A stretch of DNA of 64,000 nucleotides from CBDDHT01 sp965227905 (GTDB lineage: Bacteria; Pseudomonadota; Alphaproteobacteria; Rhizobiales; Methyloligellaceae), in contig OZ245780.1 in NCBI GenBank assembly GCA_965227905.1, positions 992,001 to 1,056,000 on the forward strand, given 5' to 3'. Below the pieces are notes generated by a model. The model did not search any database. It was given only the letters and a program-made list of their open reading frames with translations, and was not told the DNA's origin. Positions within the stretch are counted from its first letter, which is position 1. Every line of letters starts with the position of its first letter. This document shows, in pieces, positions 22,760 to 31,863 of this stretch. Made by a program: the position numbers and the translations under genes.

Positions 22760-24472
22760 ATGAGCGAAGACAATACACCGTCTGTGGACGCTCCAGATCC
22801 TGTTGCCGGCGAGCCGGCCGAGGCGATCGGTGGCGCCTATACGGTGTTGGCGCGCAAATATCGCCCGCAGAATTTCGACGATCTGATCGGCCAGGACGCC
22901 ATGGTGCGCACGCTGCGCAACGCGTTCACGACCGGGCGCATTGCCCAGGCCTATATGCTTACCGGCGTTCGCGGCGTCGGCAAGACGACGACCGCGCGGA
23001 TTCTGGCGCGCGCGCTGAACTATCAGACAGAAACGGTGGACGCACCGACCATCGATATGCCGGCGCTTGGCGAGCATTGCTCGCGCATCATGGCGTCCAA
23101 CCATCCGGACGTTCTCGAGATGGATGCCGCATCGCATACCGGCATCGACGATATTCGCGAGATTATCGAAAGCGCGCGCTACAAGCCGCTGTCGGCGCGC
23201 ATGAAGGTCTACATCATCGATGAGGTCCACATGCTCTCGAAAGCGGCCTTCAACGGGTTGCTGAAGACGCTCGAAGAGCCGCCGGACCATGTCCGCTTCA
23301 TATTCGCGACAACCGAAATTCGGAAAGTTCCGGTGACGGTGCTCTCGCGCTGTCAGCGCTTCGATCTGCGCCGTGTGGAGGTCACAGAGCTTGGCAAGCA
23401 TTTCTCGCGTGTCGCCGAGGCAGAAGGTCTGCCGATTGACGAAGCGGCGGTGATGCTGATCGCGCGGGCGGCGGAAGGGTCGGTGCGCGACGGGCTGTCT
23501 CTGCTGGATCAGACGATGGCGGCGGCTTCCGACAAGATAACCAGCGACGATGTCCGCTCGCTGCTCGGGCTTGCCGACCGGATGCGGGTCTTCGAATTGC
23601 TCGAAGCGGCGATGGGCGGCAACGCGGGGGATGCGCTCGGCCGGCTCGATGCGCTTCACGCCGACGGGGCCGAGCCGATCCAGATCATGGCCGATCTCGC
23701 CGAAGCCGTTCATGGCGTGACCCGGATCAAGGCGGCCGGTGTCGAAGCGGGCGATGCGGCTATGAGCGAGTCGGAACGTGCCAAGGCCGAAGAGCTGGCG
23801 GAAAAACTCTCGATCCCCGTCCTCGCGCGGGCCTGGCAGATGTTGCTGAAGGGGCATGGCGAAGTTCAGGCTGCACCCCGCCCGCGGATTGCGGCGGAAA
23901 TGCTGCTTGTGCGTATGTGCTATCTGGCCGATCTGCCGACACCGGGAGATCTGGCCCGCGCGCCGGCTGGTGACGTTTCGACGAACGGAGGCGGTGCGCG
24001 TGAGGCCCGGGCGCCAGGTCAGTTTGCGGGAGAGCAGGCGACAGCCTTGCAGGTTCGCTCTGAGCCGGTTGCGATCGAAGAAGCTGCGCCGCTCCCACAG
24101 CCACAGACCCTCGAAGAGATTGTCGCGCTCGCCGAGCAGGACCGCGATTTGATGCTCTGCCGGGCATTGTCGGAACAGGTGCGTCCGGTGCGGGTCAGTC
24201 CGGGGCAAGTCGAAATCCGTCTTCTTGAAGGTGCACCGCGGACACTCGCCAACGATCTTGCAAAGAAGCTGGAGGGTTGGACCGGACAGCGCTGGATGGT
24301 TGCGGTGTCCGATGAAGAGGGCGGCAAGACCATCGGCGAGGTTCGGCGTGAACGCGAAGCCGAGGAGCTGGCAACGATCAAGCAGCACGCCTCCGTCCGC
24401 GCGGTGCTGGAACGATTTCCCGAAGCAGAAATTACGGCGGTGCGCCCGACGGCGCCCGAGGACAAGGATTAG
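22760..24472 (+). CDS. dnaX: DNA polymerase III subunits gamma/tau
   Basis: 570 residues. Clamp-loader ATPase with Walker A GVRGVGKT at 69-76, DEVHMLSK (Walker B) and the SRC motif in TVLSRCQRFDLRR. It loads the beta clamp and, as tau, links the polymerases. The zinc-binding cysteines found in most DnaX between Walker A and MDAASHTGIDDIREI are missing: only one Cys remains in GEHCSRIM. The same loss is familiar from rhizobial relatives. The C-terminal 170 residues are the poorly conserved tau part. ATG 22760 has GGGCGG ahead of it. It heads dnaX-ybaB-recR with short spacers. Confidence 0.95.
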   Translation: MSEDNTPSVDAPDPVAGEPAEAIGGAYTVLARKYRPQNFDDLIGQDAMVRTLRNAFTTGRIAQAYMLTGVRGVGKTTTARILARALNYQTETVDAPTIDMPALGEHCSRIMASNHPDVLEMDAASHTGIDDIREIIESARYKPLSARMKVYIIDEVHMLSKAAFNGLLKTLEEPPDHVRFIFATTEIRKVPVTVLSRCQRFDLRRVEVTELGKHFSRVAEAEGLPIDEAAVMLIARAAEGSVRDGLSLLDQTMAAASDKITSDDVRSLLGLADRMRVFELLEAAMGGNAGDALGRLDALHADGAEPIQIMADLAEAVHGVTRIKAAGVEAGDAAMSESERAKAEELAEKLSIPVLARAWQMLLKGHGEVQAAPRPRIAAEMLLVRMCYLADLPTPGDLARAPAGDVSTNGGGAREARAPGQFAGEQATALQVRSEPVAIEEAAPLPQPQTLEEIVALAEQDRDLMLCRALSEQVRPVRVSPGQVEIRLLEGAPRTLANDLAKKLEGWTGQRWMVAVSDEEGGKTIGEVRREREAEELATIKQHASVRAVLERFPEAEITAVRPTAPEDKD

Positions 24473-24484
24473 GACTGAGATTCC

Positions 24485-24811
24485 ATGGCGATCAAAGACT
24501 TTGCGAACATGATGAAGCAGGCCCAGGACCTGCAGAGCAAGATGTCGGACATGCAGAATGCACTGGCCGACACAATTGTGGAGGGGCAGGCCGGCGCCGG
24601 TCTTGTCACCGTGTCGCTCAACGGCAAGGGGCAGATGATGAGCCTCAAGATCGACCCGAGCCTCATGAAGCCCGACGAGGCCGAAATCCTGGAAGACCTG
24701 ATCGTTGCCGCTCACACGGACGCCAAGTCCAAGGCCGAGGTCGCGCTTCAGGAACAGATGCAGGAGCTGACAGGCGGACTGCCGCTGCCGCCTGGGATGA
24801 AGCTGTTTTGA
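24485..24811 (+). CDS. ybaB: YbaB/EbfC nucleoid-associated protein
   Basis: 108 residues, the family length. The N-terminal helix DFANMMKQAQDLQSKM, a central GAGLVTVSLNGKGQM strand pair and the C-terminal end GGLPLPPGMKLF are typical. The protein forms a tweezer-like dimer that binds DNA in the nucleoid. It starts 12 bases after dnaX and is followed by recR, the standard order in bacteria. Confidence 0.95.
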   Translation: MAIKDFANMMKQAQDLQSKMSDMQNALADTIVEGQAGAGLVTVSLNGKGQMMSLKIDPSLMKPDEAEILEDLIVAAHTDAKSKAEVALQEQMQELTGGLPLPPGMKLF

Positions 24812-24869
24812 TCCGTGTTTGTCGCGTGATGCCTGTCTGCCGAACGAAGCTGGTCGTGTTGGATCGCTG

Positions 24870-25475
24870 ATGGCGCGCGCTTCGACGGGACCAGAGATCG
24901 AGCGATTGATTCAGCTGCTGGGCCGGTTGCCGGGGCTCGGGCCGCGGTCGGCGCGTCGGGTTGCTCTGCATCTCATTAACAAGAAAGAGCAGCTGCTTTC
25001 GCCTCTTGCCACAGCGATGAGCGACGCTTTGGAGAGCATCGTCATTTGCGAGATCTGTGGCAATGTCGACACGAAGAGCCCGTGCCATATCTGCACCGAC
25101 GAGCGCCGTGATCCAACGATGATCTGTGTGGTCGAAGAGGTCGGCGATCTGTGGGCCCTCGAGCGGGCGCAGGTGATCAATACCCGCTATCACGTGCTGG
25201 GCGGGACCCTCTCTCCGCTCGACGGGATCGGCCCCGAAGAATTGCGCATCGCATCGCTGATCGAACGGGCGCGGGCGCCGGAAGTCACCGAGATCCTGCT
25301 CGCGTTGAATGCGACCGTGGAGGGGCAGTCGACGGCCCACTATCTGACGGACCAGCTGGCAGCCTGCGGTGTCACCGTCTCGCGGCTGGCGCACGGCGTG
25401 CCGGTCGGGGGCGAGTTGGACTATCTTGATGAGGGGACGTTGGCGGCGGCCATCAAGTCTCGTAAGCCTTTGTAA
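24870..25475 (+). CDS. recR: Recombination mediator protein RecR
   Basis: 201 residues from ATG 24870. Helix-hairpin-helix LPGLGPRSARRVALH at about 20-34, zinc finger Cys60, Cys63, Cys72 and Cys75 (CEICGNVDTKSPCHIC), a Toprim domain (MICVVEEVGDLWALE) and a C-terminal Walker-B-like end. RecR acts with RecO, and RecF where present, to load RecA on gapped DNA. It is the third gene of the dnaX operon; a longer frame from 24819 has no family support. Confidence 0.95.
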   Translation: MARASTGPEIERLIQLLGRLPGLGPRSARRVALHLINKKEQLLSPLATAMSDALESIVICEICGNVDTKSPCHICTDERRDPTMICVVEEVGDLWALERAQVINTRYHVLGGTLSPLDGIGPEELRIASLIERARAPEVTEILLALNATVEGQSTAHYLTDQLAACGVTVSRLAHGVPVGGELDYLDEGTLAAAIKSRKPL

Positions 25476-25563
25476 AGGATAATGCTTCTTTCCGTCTCGT
25501 TGTTAAGCCGTCTGCAAACAATCGCCGCTAATTTTAGGCAATTGCGACCCGGTGGAGTTCAGT

Positions 25564-26130
25564 ATGGCAGCAAAGCACGATCGCCAGATCGACGATATTC
25601 GGGACCTTTGGGCTGAGGACGGACCTGGCACTCGATCGGCGGACCCGGGTGCCGGTTCGGACCTCGAAGCCTTGGTCATCGAAACCATCGAGGCACTTGC
25701 GGCCAAGGGTATCGGTGCCGATGACATCGAGCCTCTCTCGCGGCTTCGGACCGCAGTGCGATCTTTTGCAACGGACGCGGAGCCTGTCGAACGCCGGAGC
25801 GGCGGCGTTCCAGCGAGCGATGCGGTCCTTGCGCGTGTTTGCGTCGTGATCGATCTGCTCATTCAAGCCGGTTATACCCATGACAAGGCGGTTCAGATGA
25901 TGGCCCGCCAACTGATGCTCTCTAACGTCGTTCTCCCAAATTCGGGGGGGGACGCGCGTGGCTGGAAGCGCCTTTCCGACTGGCACAGCCATCTTGTTTA
26001 CGGACAGCAGTCAGCAGATGCGGCCGCTGAACAGGCGGCATTCCGCGATGAGCTTGCCGCAATACCTGCGACGGAGCGTCTGACACGCGTTCTTGAAGAG
26101 CGGTTGTGGGACGGGCGCGGCGACCGATAG
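25564..26130 (+). CDS. Hypothetical protein
   Basis: 188 residues; ATG 25564 or GTG 25552 may be the start. The N-terminal third is acidic and low in hydrophobic residues. Residues about 85-125 form a helical stretch (VCVVIDLLIQAGYTHDKAVQMM) that could be a small helical bundle, and Trp residues in WKRLSDWHSHL follow. No membrane segment and no known family. It lies 88 bases after recR on the same strand and ends 2 bases before the end of the convergent rmuC gene. Confidence 0.6.
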   Translation: MAAKHDRQIDDIRDLWAEDGPGTRSADPGAGSDLEALVIETIEALAAKGIGADDIEPLSRLRTAVRSFATDAEPVERRSGGVPASDAVLARVCVVIDLLIQAGYTHDKAVQMMARQLMLSNVVLPNSGGDARGWKRLSDWHSHLVYGQQSADAAAEQAAFRDELAAIPATERLTRVLEERLWDGRGDR

Positions 26131-26132
26131 AT

Positions 26133-27305
26133 TTATTCTCCAGCAGGCAATGTTTGCTGTATATTATAATCCGGATTATGTGTCTTGACTGCTTCCTGTA
26201 TCGGATGATCTGCCTGTTCACCGAAATCGAGCGTTTCGATCCGTCTCCCGCGATTTGTAACTTTCTGCGACGATGTCAGGATCTTGTCGATGTCCTTGTT
26301 GGCAAGGCCGAAATGGCGTTGCAGATCGAGAACGCGTTCCCGCATCCGCTGTACATCCGTTAGCAAGTCAGCGACTTCTCTTTGGATAAGACCGGCCTGT
26401 TCGCGCATCTTCACATCCTTGAGGATCGCCTGCATGGTCTGAACGGCCAGCATCAACATGTTCGGTGAGACGATTACGATCCGCGAGCGATGCGCGCGCT
26501 GGATCAGGCTTGGAAAATGTTCGTGCAGATCTGCATAGATCGCCTCGGACGGTACGAACATCAGCGCCGTGTCCTGCGTCTCGCCTGCTAGGAGATAGCG
26601 CTCTGCGATATCGTCGATATGCTTGCCGATATCGCGGCGCACCTGCTGAACCGCGCCAGTCCTGTCGACGGCATTGGTGCTTTCGCGCAACGCTTCGAAA
26701 CCTTCCAGCGGAAACTTGGCATCGATCACGATGTCCGGTGCGCCGGGAAGATGGACAACGCAGTCCGGTCGATTGCCGTTGGAGAGCGTAGCCTGGAACG
26801 AATAGGCCGCCTTCGGCAGACCGTCGGCAATGATCGTCTCCATGCGCCCTTGCCCATAAGCGCCACGCGATTGCTTGTTGGCCAGAATGTGCTGTAGCGA
26901 GACGACGTTGCTCGAGAGTTCTGTGATGTTGCGTTGCGCCGTATCGATCACCGCCAGTCGTTCGTTGAGCTTGGCCAGACTATCGGTCGTTGCCTGTGCC
27001 GACTCGTTCAAGTTCTGTCCGAGATGATGCCCGACACGATCGAGCCGTTCGTTGAAGGCTCGCGAGAATTCGGTTTGTCGCGTGACACTGATTTCGGCCA
27101 GCGTCTGCATACGCCCTTCGAGCTTTGCGAGTTCCGCCTCAAGCGCTGAGGATTGTGCCGCTCTTTCGGTAGACTCCTGCGATCGCCGGCCGAGATAGAC
27201 GCATGCAACGACGAGCAATGCCAGGAGTATGACGAGTATCAATCCCGCGACGATAAGCAGCAGAGAGCCTGGATCGGTTCCCGGAGTGAGCCCGTTTTCG
27301 GTCAC
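26133..27305 (-). CDS. rmuC: DNA recombination protein RmuC
   Basis: 390 residues from GTG 27305, preferred because AAGGAG sits at the right distance; a TTG start 7 codons earlier is possible. One membrane segment at about 14-37 (LLLIVAGLILVILLALLVVA) is followed by a coiled coil and then the RmuC nuclease-like domain with PDIVIDAKFPLEGFEAL, which carries the conserved Asp and Lys of the PD-(D/E)XK fold, and ALMFVPSEAIYADL. RmuC limits inversions at short inverted repeats; the mechanism is not well settled. Confidence 0.9.
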   Translation of the reverse strand: MTENGLTPGTDPGSLLLIVAGLILVILLALLVVACVYLGRRSQESTERAAQSSALEAELAKLEGRMQTLAEISVTRQTEFSRAFNERLDRVGHHLGQNLNESAQATTDSLAKLNERLAVIDTAQRNITELSSNVVSLQHILANKQSRGAYGQGRMETIIADGLPKAAYSFQATLSNGNRPDCVVHLPGAPDIVIDAKFPLEGFEALRESTNAVDRTGAVQQVRRDIGKHIDDIAERYLLAGETQDTALMFVPSEAIYADLHEHFPSLIQRAHRSRIVIVSPNMLMLAVQTMQAILKDVKMREQAGLIQREVADLLTDVQRMRERVLDLQRHFGLANKDIDKILTSSQKVTNRGRRIETLDFGEQADHPIQEAVKTHNPDYNIQQTLPAGE

Positions 27306-27471
27306 GGCAGGCGCTCCTTTTCTCAAGCGTTTTCCGGACTTTGGTCCCTCTTATCGAATAGCTATAAACCGAATAGGTTAAGCAAAAGATCAAATCATGA
27401 ACATTCTGTGCCGTTGATATTGACCGCGCGCTTGCCGTTTCCTATCTCAAGTCGTAAGGCTGCATGCACAC

Positions 27472-27990
27472 ATGACCATTCGTCCGATCATCTCAATTCC
27501 CGACCCGCTTCTGCGTGAAGTCAGCGAGCCCATTTCGCAGGTGGACGACGATCTGCGCGTGCTTGCCGATGACATGCTCGAGACCATGTACGACGCGCCC
27601 GGTATTGGCCTCGCGGCCGTCCAGATTGCCATTTTGAAGCGCATGCTGGTGATCGACACGGCGCGCGACGACGAGCCGAAGCGGCCAATCGTGATGATCA
27701 ATCCGGAGATCCTGGAACTTGGCGACGAAATGCGTCTTCACGAGGAAGGTTGCCTGTCGATCCCGGAATACTATGCCGAGATCGAGCGTCCCGCCCGCTG
27801 CCGTGTTGGGTATATCGATACCGATGGCAAAAAACAGGAGATGATCTGCGAGGACATCCTGTCGACCGTCGTGCAGCACGAGATCGATCACCTCAACGGC
27901 GTGCTGTTCATCGACTATCTGTCGCGGCTAAAGCGCGACCGCGTCGTCAAGCGGTTCATCAAGGCCAAGAAGGCAGAAGAGATGGCGTGA
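27472..27990 (+). CDS. def: Peptide deformylase
   Basis: 172 residues. All three motifs are present: GIGLAAVQ at 44-51, EGCLSIP at 92-98 with metal ligand Cys94, and HEIDH at 136-140 with the two His ligands and the catalytic Glu. It removes the formyl group from the first Met of nascent proteins at the ribosome exit. The C-terminal helix is basic (LKRDRVVKRFIKAKKAEE), fitting ribosome binding. In many alphaproteobacteria fmt follows def; here leuC converges on it instead. Confidence 0.95.
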   Translation: MTIRPIISIPDPLLREVSEPISQVDDDLRVLADDMLETMYDAPGIGLAAVQIAILKRMLVIDTARDDEPKRPIVMINPEILELGDEMRLHEEGCLSIPEYYAEIERPARCRVGYIDTDGKKQEMICEDILSTVVQHEIDHLNGVLFIDYLSRLKRDRVVKRFIKAKKAEEMA

Positions 27991-28005
27991 GCGCAAAGCG
28001 CTCAC
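27987..28005. terminator. Perfect hairpin between convergent def and leuC
   Basis: GTGAGCGC (27987-27994) and GCGCTCAC (27998-28005) pair perfectly around an AAA loop. The hairpin includes the def stop codon and ends 3 bases before the leuC stop. It can serve both transcripts, but no T-run follows on either strand. Confidence 0.5.
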
Positions 28006-28008
28006 AGC

Positions 28009-29415
28009 TTATCCCATTTCCCGAATATCGACGAAGCGGCCGGCAACCGCTGCTGCCGCTGCCATTGCAGGCGAGACCAGATGGGTCCGGCCCTGACGGC
28101 CCTGACGACCTTCGAAGTTGCGGTTTGAGGTCGATGCACAACGCTCACGTGGTGAAAGTTGATCTGGATTCATGCCAAGACACATCGAGCATCCAGGCTC
28201 CCGCCAATCGAAGCCGGCAGCCTTGAAGATGCTGACCAGACCTTCCTGCTCGGCCGCCTCTTTAACAAGACCTGAGCCCGGAACGATCATGGCATTCACA
28301 TTCTCACTGACCTGCTTGCCTTCAACGACCTTGGCAACGGCCCGCAGATCTTCGATGCGGCCATTCGTGCAAGAGCCGATGAAAATGCGATCGACCGGAA
28401 TATCGGTGATCTTGGTGCCTGGTGTCAGACCCATATAGTCGAGCGAGCGCTGCATGGATGCACGCTTGCCTTCGTCTTCAACGGCATTCGGATCGGGAAT
28501 GACGCCTGCGATCGAGACAACATCTTCCGGACTCGTGCCCCATGTTACGATTGGCGGAAGATCGGCTGCATCCAGACGGATTTCCTTATCGAAATGGGCG
28601 CCTTCATCCGAGTGCAGCGTTTCCCAATACTGCATCGCCTGTTCCCACGCGCCAGCTTTCGGAGAGCGAGGCCGACCTTCGAGATAGCTGTATGTGGTGG
28701 CATCAGGCGCGATCAGTCCGGCGCGAGCGCCGCCTTCGATCGTCATGTTGCAGACCGTCATCCGGCCTTCCATGGACAAAGCCTTGATGGCATCTCCCAT
28801 GAACTCGATGACATGGCCCGTTCCACCGGCAGTGCCGATTTCACCGATGATGGCGAGAATGATGTCCTTCGCGGTTACACCGCTGGGAAGTGCGCCGTCG
28901 ACAACGACGCGCATGTTCTTCGATTTCGACTGGATCAGTGTTTGCGTGGCCAGCACGTGCTCGACTTCGGATGTCCCGATGCCGTGGGCAAGTGCGCCGA
29001 AAGCGCCGTGCGTTGCCGTGTGCGAGTCGCCACAGACGATTGTCGTTCCCGGCAGTGTAAAGCCCTGCTCCGGTCCGATGATGTGAACGATACCCTGGCG
29101 CGGATCGACCTCATTGAAATACTCGACACCGAAGTCGGCACAATTCTTGGCGAGTGTTTCGACCTGAAGCTTGGATTCGGGATCGTCGATGCCCTGACTG
29201 CGATCGGTCGTCGGTACATTGTGATCGACGACGGCGAGCGTCTTCTCGGGAGCTCTGACCTTCCGGCCTGTCATCCGAAGGCCTTCGAAGGCCTGAGGGC
29301 TGGTGACCTCATGGACCAGATGACGGTCGATATAGAGAAGACAGGTTCCGTCGTCTCTCTCGTCAACCAGATGATCGTCCCAGATCTTGTCGTAGAGTGT
29401 CTTTGCCGATCCCAC
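28009..29415 (-). CDS. leuC: 3-isopropylmalate dehydratase, large subunit
   Basis: 468 residues from a GTG start with GAGGAG before it. The three cysteines of the [4Fe-4S] cluster are Cys349 (FIGSCTNGR), Cys409 and Cys412 (CSMCLGMNPDQL), exactly at family positions; VCGDSHTATHGAFGALA is the substrate-binding segment. It isomerises 2- and 3-isopropylmalate in leucine synthesis together with LeuD, which is not in the window. It is the last gene of the ffh-rplS operon, a placement typical of Hyphomicrobiales. Confidence 0.95.
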   Translation of the reverse strand: MGSAKTLYDKIWDDHLVDERDDGTCLLYIDRHLVHEVTSPQAFEGLRMTGRKVRAPEKTLAVVDHNVPTTDRSQGIDDPESKLQVETLAKNCADFGVEYFNEVDPRQGIVHIIGPEQGFTLPGTTIVCGDSHTATHGAFGALAHGIGTSEVEHVLATQTLIQSKSKNMRVVVDGALPSGVTAKDIILAIIGEIGTAGGTGHVIEFMGDAIKALSMEGRMTVCNMTIEGGARAGLIAPDATTYSYLEGRPRSPKAGAWEQAMQYWETLHSDEGAHFDKEIRLDAADLPPIVTWGTSPEDVVSIAGVIPDPNAVEDEGKRASMQRSLDYMGLTPGTKITDIPVDRIFIGSCTNGRIEDLRAVAKVVEGKQVSENVNAMIVPGSGLVKEAAEQEGLVSIFKAAGFDWREPGCSMCLGMNPDQLSPRERCASTSNRNFEGRQGRQGRTHLVSPAMAAAAAVAGRFVDIREMG

Positions 29416-29435
29416 GTTTCTCTCCTCGCAAACTC

Positions 29436-29810
29436 TTAAGCGTCAGGCGGCAGCGTCATTGTGTACTGCGCCGTGTAGTCTGGATTTTGCACTTCTTCGC
29501 CGGATTCCGGCAAGCTGTATATACCACGCTCAGCCGGTTCAAATGCGCTGGTGACAGGCGGCAGCGTTGTCTCCTGGCCCATATGCAGGCCCTCGAGGTC
29601 AACCGCGATACAGCCTTCGCTCTGATCGGCGCGCATGACGACACCATAAGCCTGCCAGCGCGAGACGAAGTTTCCGCTATCGTCTTCCGTCGTGATGGAA
29701 ATGACAACGCGCTTGCCGATGATCTCACGCGCCTTTGCGTCGTCCCAATCGGGCTCGTCGGCAGGAGAGCCTTGGCTCAGGTGGCCGTTCGTCGCGCCAT
29801 TCTCTTCCAT
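29436..29810 (-). CDS. Hypothetical acidic protein between rplS and leuC
   Basis: 124 residues from ATG 29810, or 125 from the adjoining GTG. It is acidic, without membrane segments. A central block, IGKRVVISITTEDDSGNFVSRWQAYGVVM, has alternating hydrophobic residues of a small beta fold, and the protein ends NPDYTAQYTMTLPPDA. No known family was recognised. Spacers of 18 bases to rplS and 20 to leuC place it firmly inside the operon. Confidence 0.75.
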   Translation of the reverse strand: MEENGATNGHLSQGSPADEPDWDDAKAREIIGKRVVISITTEDDSGNFVSRWQAYGVVMRADQSEGCIAVDLEGLHMGQETTLPPVTSAFEPAERGIYSLPESGEEVQNPDYTAQYTMTLPPDA

Positions 29811-29828
29811 CACATGGGCTATGCGATC

Positions 29829-30512
29829 TTAGTCGCTTTTCTCCGCGCTCTCGGCGGCAGCCTCTTCTTCAGGCTCGGCAGGAACTTCCTCGGCAGTCGC
29901 TTCAGCCAGTAGCTCTTTGGCCTGCTCGATCCAGTTCTCGCGCTCGATGCGGCCTTTGAAACTCAACACCTCGTCAACCTTGGCGATATCGTCATCGGTA
30001 AAGTTCGCAATCTGCTCGAACTGAATGATGCCGACCTTATTGAGACGTTTTTCGAGTTCTTCGCCGACACCGTTGATCTTGGTCAGCGGATCGCGCTCGC
30101 CTCTCGGTTTCTTGAAGCCTTTAAAGCGTTCCTTCTGCGCCTGCTTGGCTCGTGCGTCCGTCCGCTCAGGAATACGAGCGGATTTGCCGCGCCGACCGCG
30201 CAGATAGTAGAGCTTCGCGCGGCGGACACGGCCACGGCGAACCACATCGATGGAATCGATCATGGGCGAATAGACAGGGAATACCCGCTCTACGCCTTCG
30301 CCATAGGAGATCTTCCGGACTGTAAAGCTCTCATTGATGCCCTGGCCGGAACGAGAGATGCAAACGCCCTCATAGGCCTGGATGCGCTCGCGGCTGCCTT
30401 CAACCACTTTCACATTGACGCGCAGGGTATCGCCGGGACCGAATTCCGGGATCGCACGACGCGTCTCCAGGTCCGCGATTTGCTCCTTCTCGAGCTCTTC
30501 GATGACATTCAT
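29829..30512 (-). CDS. rplS: Ribosomal protein L19 with C-terminal helix-hairpin-helix domain
   Basis: 227 residues, about twice the usual L19 length. Residues 1-125 are L19 (IPEFGPGDTLRVNVKVVEG, ERIQAYEGVCI, FPVYSPMIDSIDVVRRGRVRRAKLYYLR), which sits at the 30S-50S interface. Residues about 140-200 form a helix-hairpin-helix domain: LTKINGVGEELEKRLNKVGI, FEQIANFTDDDIAKVDEVL, then RIERENWIEQAKELL. The last 25 residues are an acidic Glu/Ala tail. The same extra domain is known on other alphaproteobacterial ribosomal proteins such as L21. ATG 30512 is chosen because L19 begins there; upstream residues do not fit. Confidence 0.93.
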   Translation of the reverse strand: MNVIEELEKEQIADLETRRAIPEFGPGDTLRVNVKVVEGSRERIQAYEGVCISRSGQGINESFTVRKISYGEGVERVFPVYSPMIDSIDVVRRGRVRRAKLYYLRGRRGKSARIPERTDARAKQAQKERFKGFKKPRGERDPLTKINGVGEELEKRLNKVGIIQFEQIANFTDDDIAKVDEVLSFKGRIERENWIEQAKELLAEATAEEVPAEPEEEAAAESAEKSD

Positions 30513-30790
30513 CGTATGTCTCTTCTTGGTTTGGCCTGCCGCCCCATGGGCACTTCGAGGCCGTTTGTTCTCGTTCTTCTGGCCCGCCGGAAATTGGCGA
30601 AATCGGCCGATTGATGGGTTGTCCCTGCACAAAATCCGGACGGCTGATTGCCTTTGAGGCGCCTAACGGCCAATTTCCTCAAAGCTGCAGCAGCTTCCTG
30701 GTTCAGGGAACTCGGGCGGTTTCGTACAGCAATGACAGTCATTTGTCGATGGTTCGTGGCGAAAATTGGTGCCGGAATCGCAAATAAGGT

Positions 30791-31156
30791 TCAAAAGACG
30801 CCGAACAACCAAAACAGAGCCCCCAAACCGAGCACGATATAGCCGATTTGAACTGGTGTATCCTCCATCCATTGCTTCAGGCGTACAGCGCACGGATTCG
30901 CCGAAAATTCGGCATAGAGGCCAACCAGAAACCACAGCGGATAGCCGGTCATCGCATACCAGAACAGCGTCTCCACGTGTCCTTTCACGAGCGGTCTAAG
31001 ATCCCAGATCAGCCAGGAAAAAAGGACTGCCGCGAGCAATGGCACCAGCCATGCCAGGCAGATGTACAGCAAGACCGAATGATGCAGCCAAATCGTAATG
31101 TCGATGACCTTATCGAACCACCGCAATGCATGTTCGAAGAGGCGCCGAAAGGTCAC
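30791..31156 (-). CDS. Small multi-pass membrane protein
   Basis: 121 residues from GTG 31156, which overlaps the trmD stop as GTGA; a TTG 7 codons earlier is also open. Three membrane segments are seen: about 24-50 (LLYICLAWLVPLLAAVLFSWLIW), 62-80 (LFWYAMTGYPLWFLVGLYAEF) and 103-121 (IGYIVLGLGALFWLFGVF). Trp, Leu and Phe are abundant. No family was recognised. The 4-base overlap makes it translationally coupled to trmD. A 278-base gap before rplS suggests that rplS also has its own promoter. Confidence 0.7.
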   Translation of the reverse strand: MTFRRLFEHALRWFDKVIDITIWLHHSVLLYICLAWLVPLLAAVLFSWLIWDLRPLVKGHVETLFWYAMTGYPLWFLVGLYAEFSANPCAVRLKQWMEDTPVQIGYIVLGLGALFWLFGVF

Positions 31157-31863
31157 GACTTGCGGTATCTTGCCCAAAGATCGGGGCGCCGCTCCCTGGT
31201 GATCCGCTCTGCCTCACCCGTCCGCCAGTCGGTGATTTTTCCATGGTCGCCGGATAGCAGCACGTCAGGGATCTTGCGCCCCTCCCATTCCCGAGGCCGC
31301 GTGTAGTGTGGATACTCCAACAGGCCCTGCTCAAAGCTCTCCTGGTTTAACGACTCAGCGTCTCCGACAATGCCTGGCAAAAGTCGGACACAAGCGTCGA
31401 TCAGGGCCATTGCAGCGATTTCACCGCCCGATAGCACGAAATCGCCGAGCGAAACCTCCTCGACGCTGCGCGCTTCAAGGACGCGTTGATCGATCCCCTC
31501 GAAACGGCCGGCGAGGAGAGTAACACCCGGTCCTGCGACAAGTTGACGAACACGCCTTTGCGTCAAAGGATGACCGCGCGGGCTCAAATAGATCAACGGC
31601 AGGTCCGGTGCTTCACGCCGAGCGCAGTCAATCGTACCGGCGACCACATCCGCCTTTAAGACCATTCCAGGTCCACCGCCAGCAGGCGTGTCATCGACGG
31701 ACCGATGTTTGTCGGTCGCAAAGTCGCGGATGTCGATAGTTGCGAGCTGCCAGAGATTTTCGGTGAGGCCGCGTCCTGCAAGGCTCTGCCCTAACGGTCC
31801 CGGAAACATGTCCGGAAAAAGCGTTAGGACGAGCGCTCGCCAGCGATCCGATGTCAGAACCAT
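31153..31863 (-). CDS. trmD: tRNA (guanine37-N1)-methyltransferase
   Basis: 236 residues, the family length. SPOUT-class knot: LIYLSPRGHPLTQ, LLAGRFEGIDQRVLE and GDFVLSGGEIAAMALIDA are the AdoMet-binding and catalytic segments, including the Asp and Arg that act on G37. It methylates G37 of tRNAs to prevent frameshifting. It overlaps the acetyltransferase gene before it by 10 bases and the membrane-protein gene after it by 4. Confidence 0.95.
   Translation of the reverse strand: MVLTSDRWRALVLTLFPDMFPGPLGQSLAGRGLTENLWQLATIDIRDFATDKHRSVDDTPAGGGPGMVLKADVVAGTIDCARREAPDLPLIYLSPRGHPLTQRRVRQLVAGPGVTLLAGRFEGIDQRVLEARSVEEVSLGDFVLSGGEIAAMALIDACVRLLPGIVGDAESLNQESFEQGLLEYPHYTRPREWEGRKIPDVLLSGDHGKITDWRTGEAERITRERRPDLWARYRKS

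Noticed and set aside
21369..22763. A 464-codon plus-strand open frame opposite nudC
   Set aside because: It is antisense to a NudC with intact zinc and Nudix motifs and also runs through the SRP RNA gene.
22658..24715. A 685-codon minus-strand open frame opposite dnaX and ybaB
   Set aside because: It covers dnaX in antisense, is rich in Arg and His, and shows no domain; dnaX has all its motifs.
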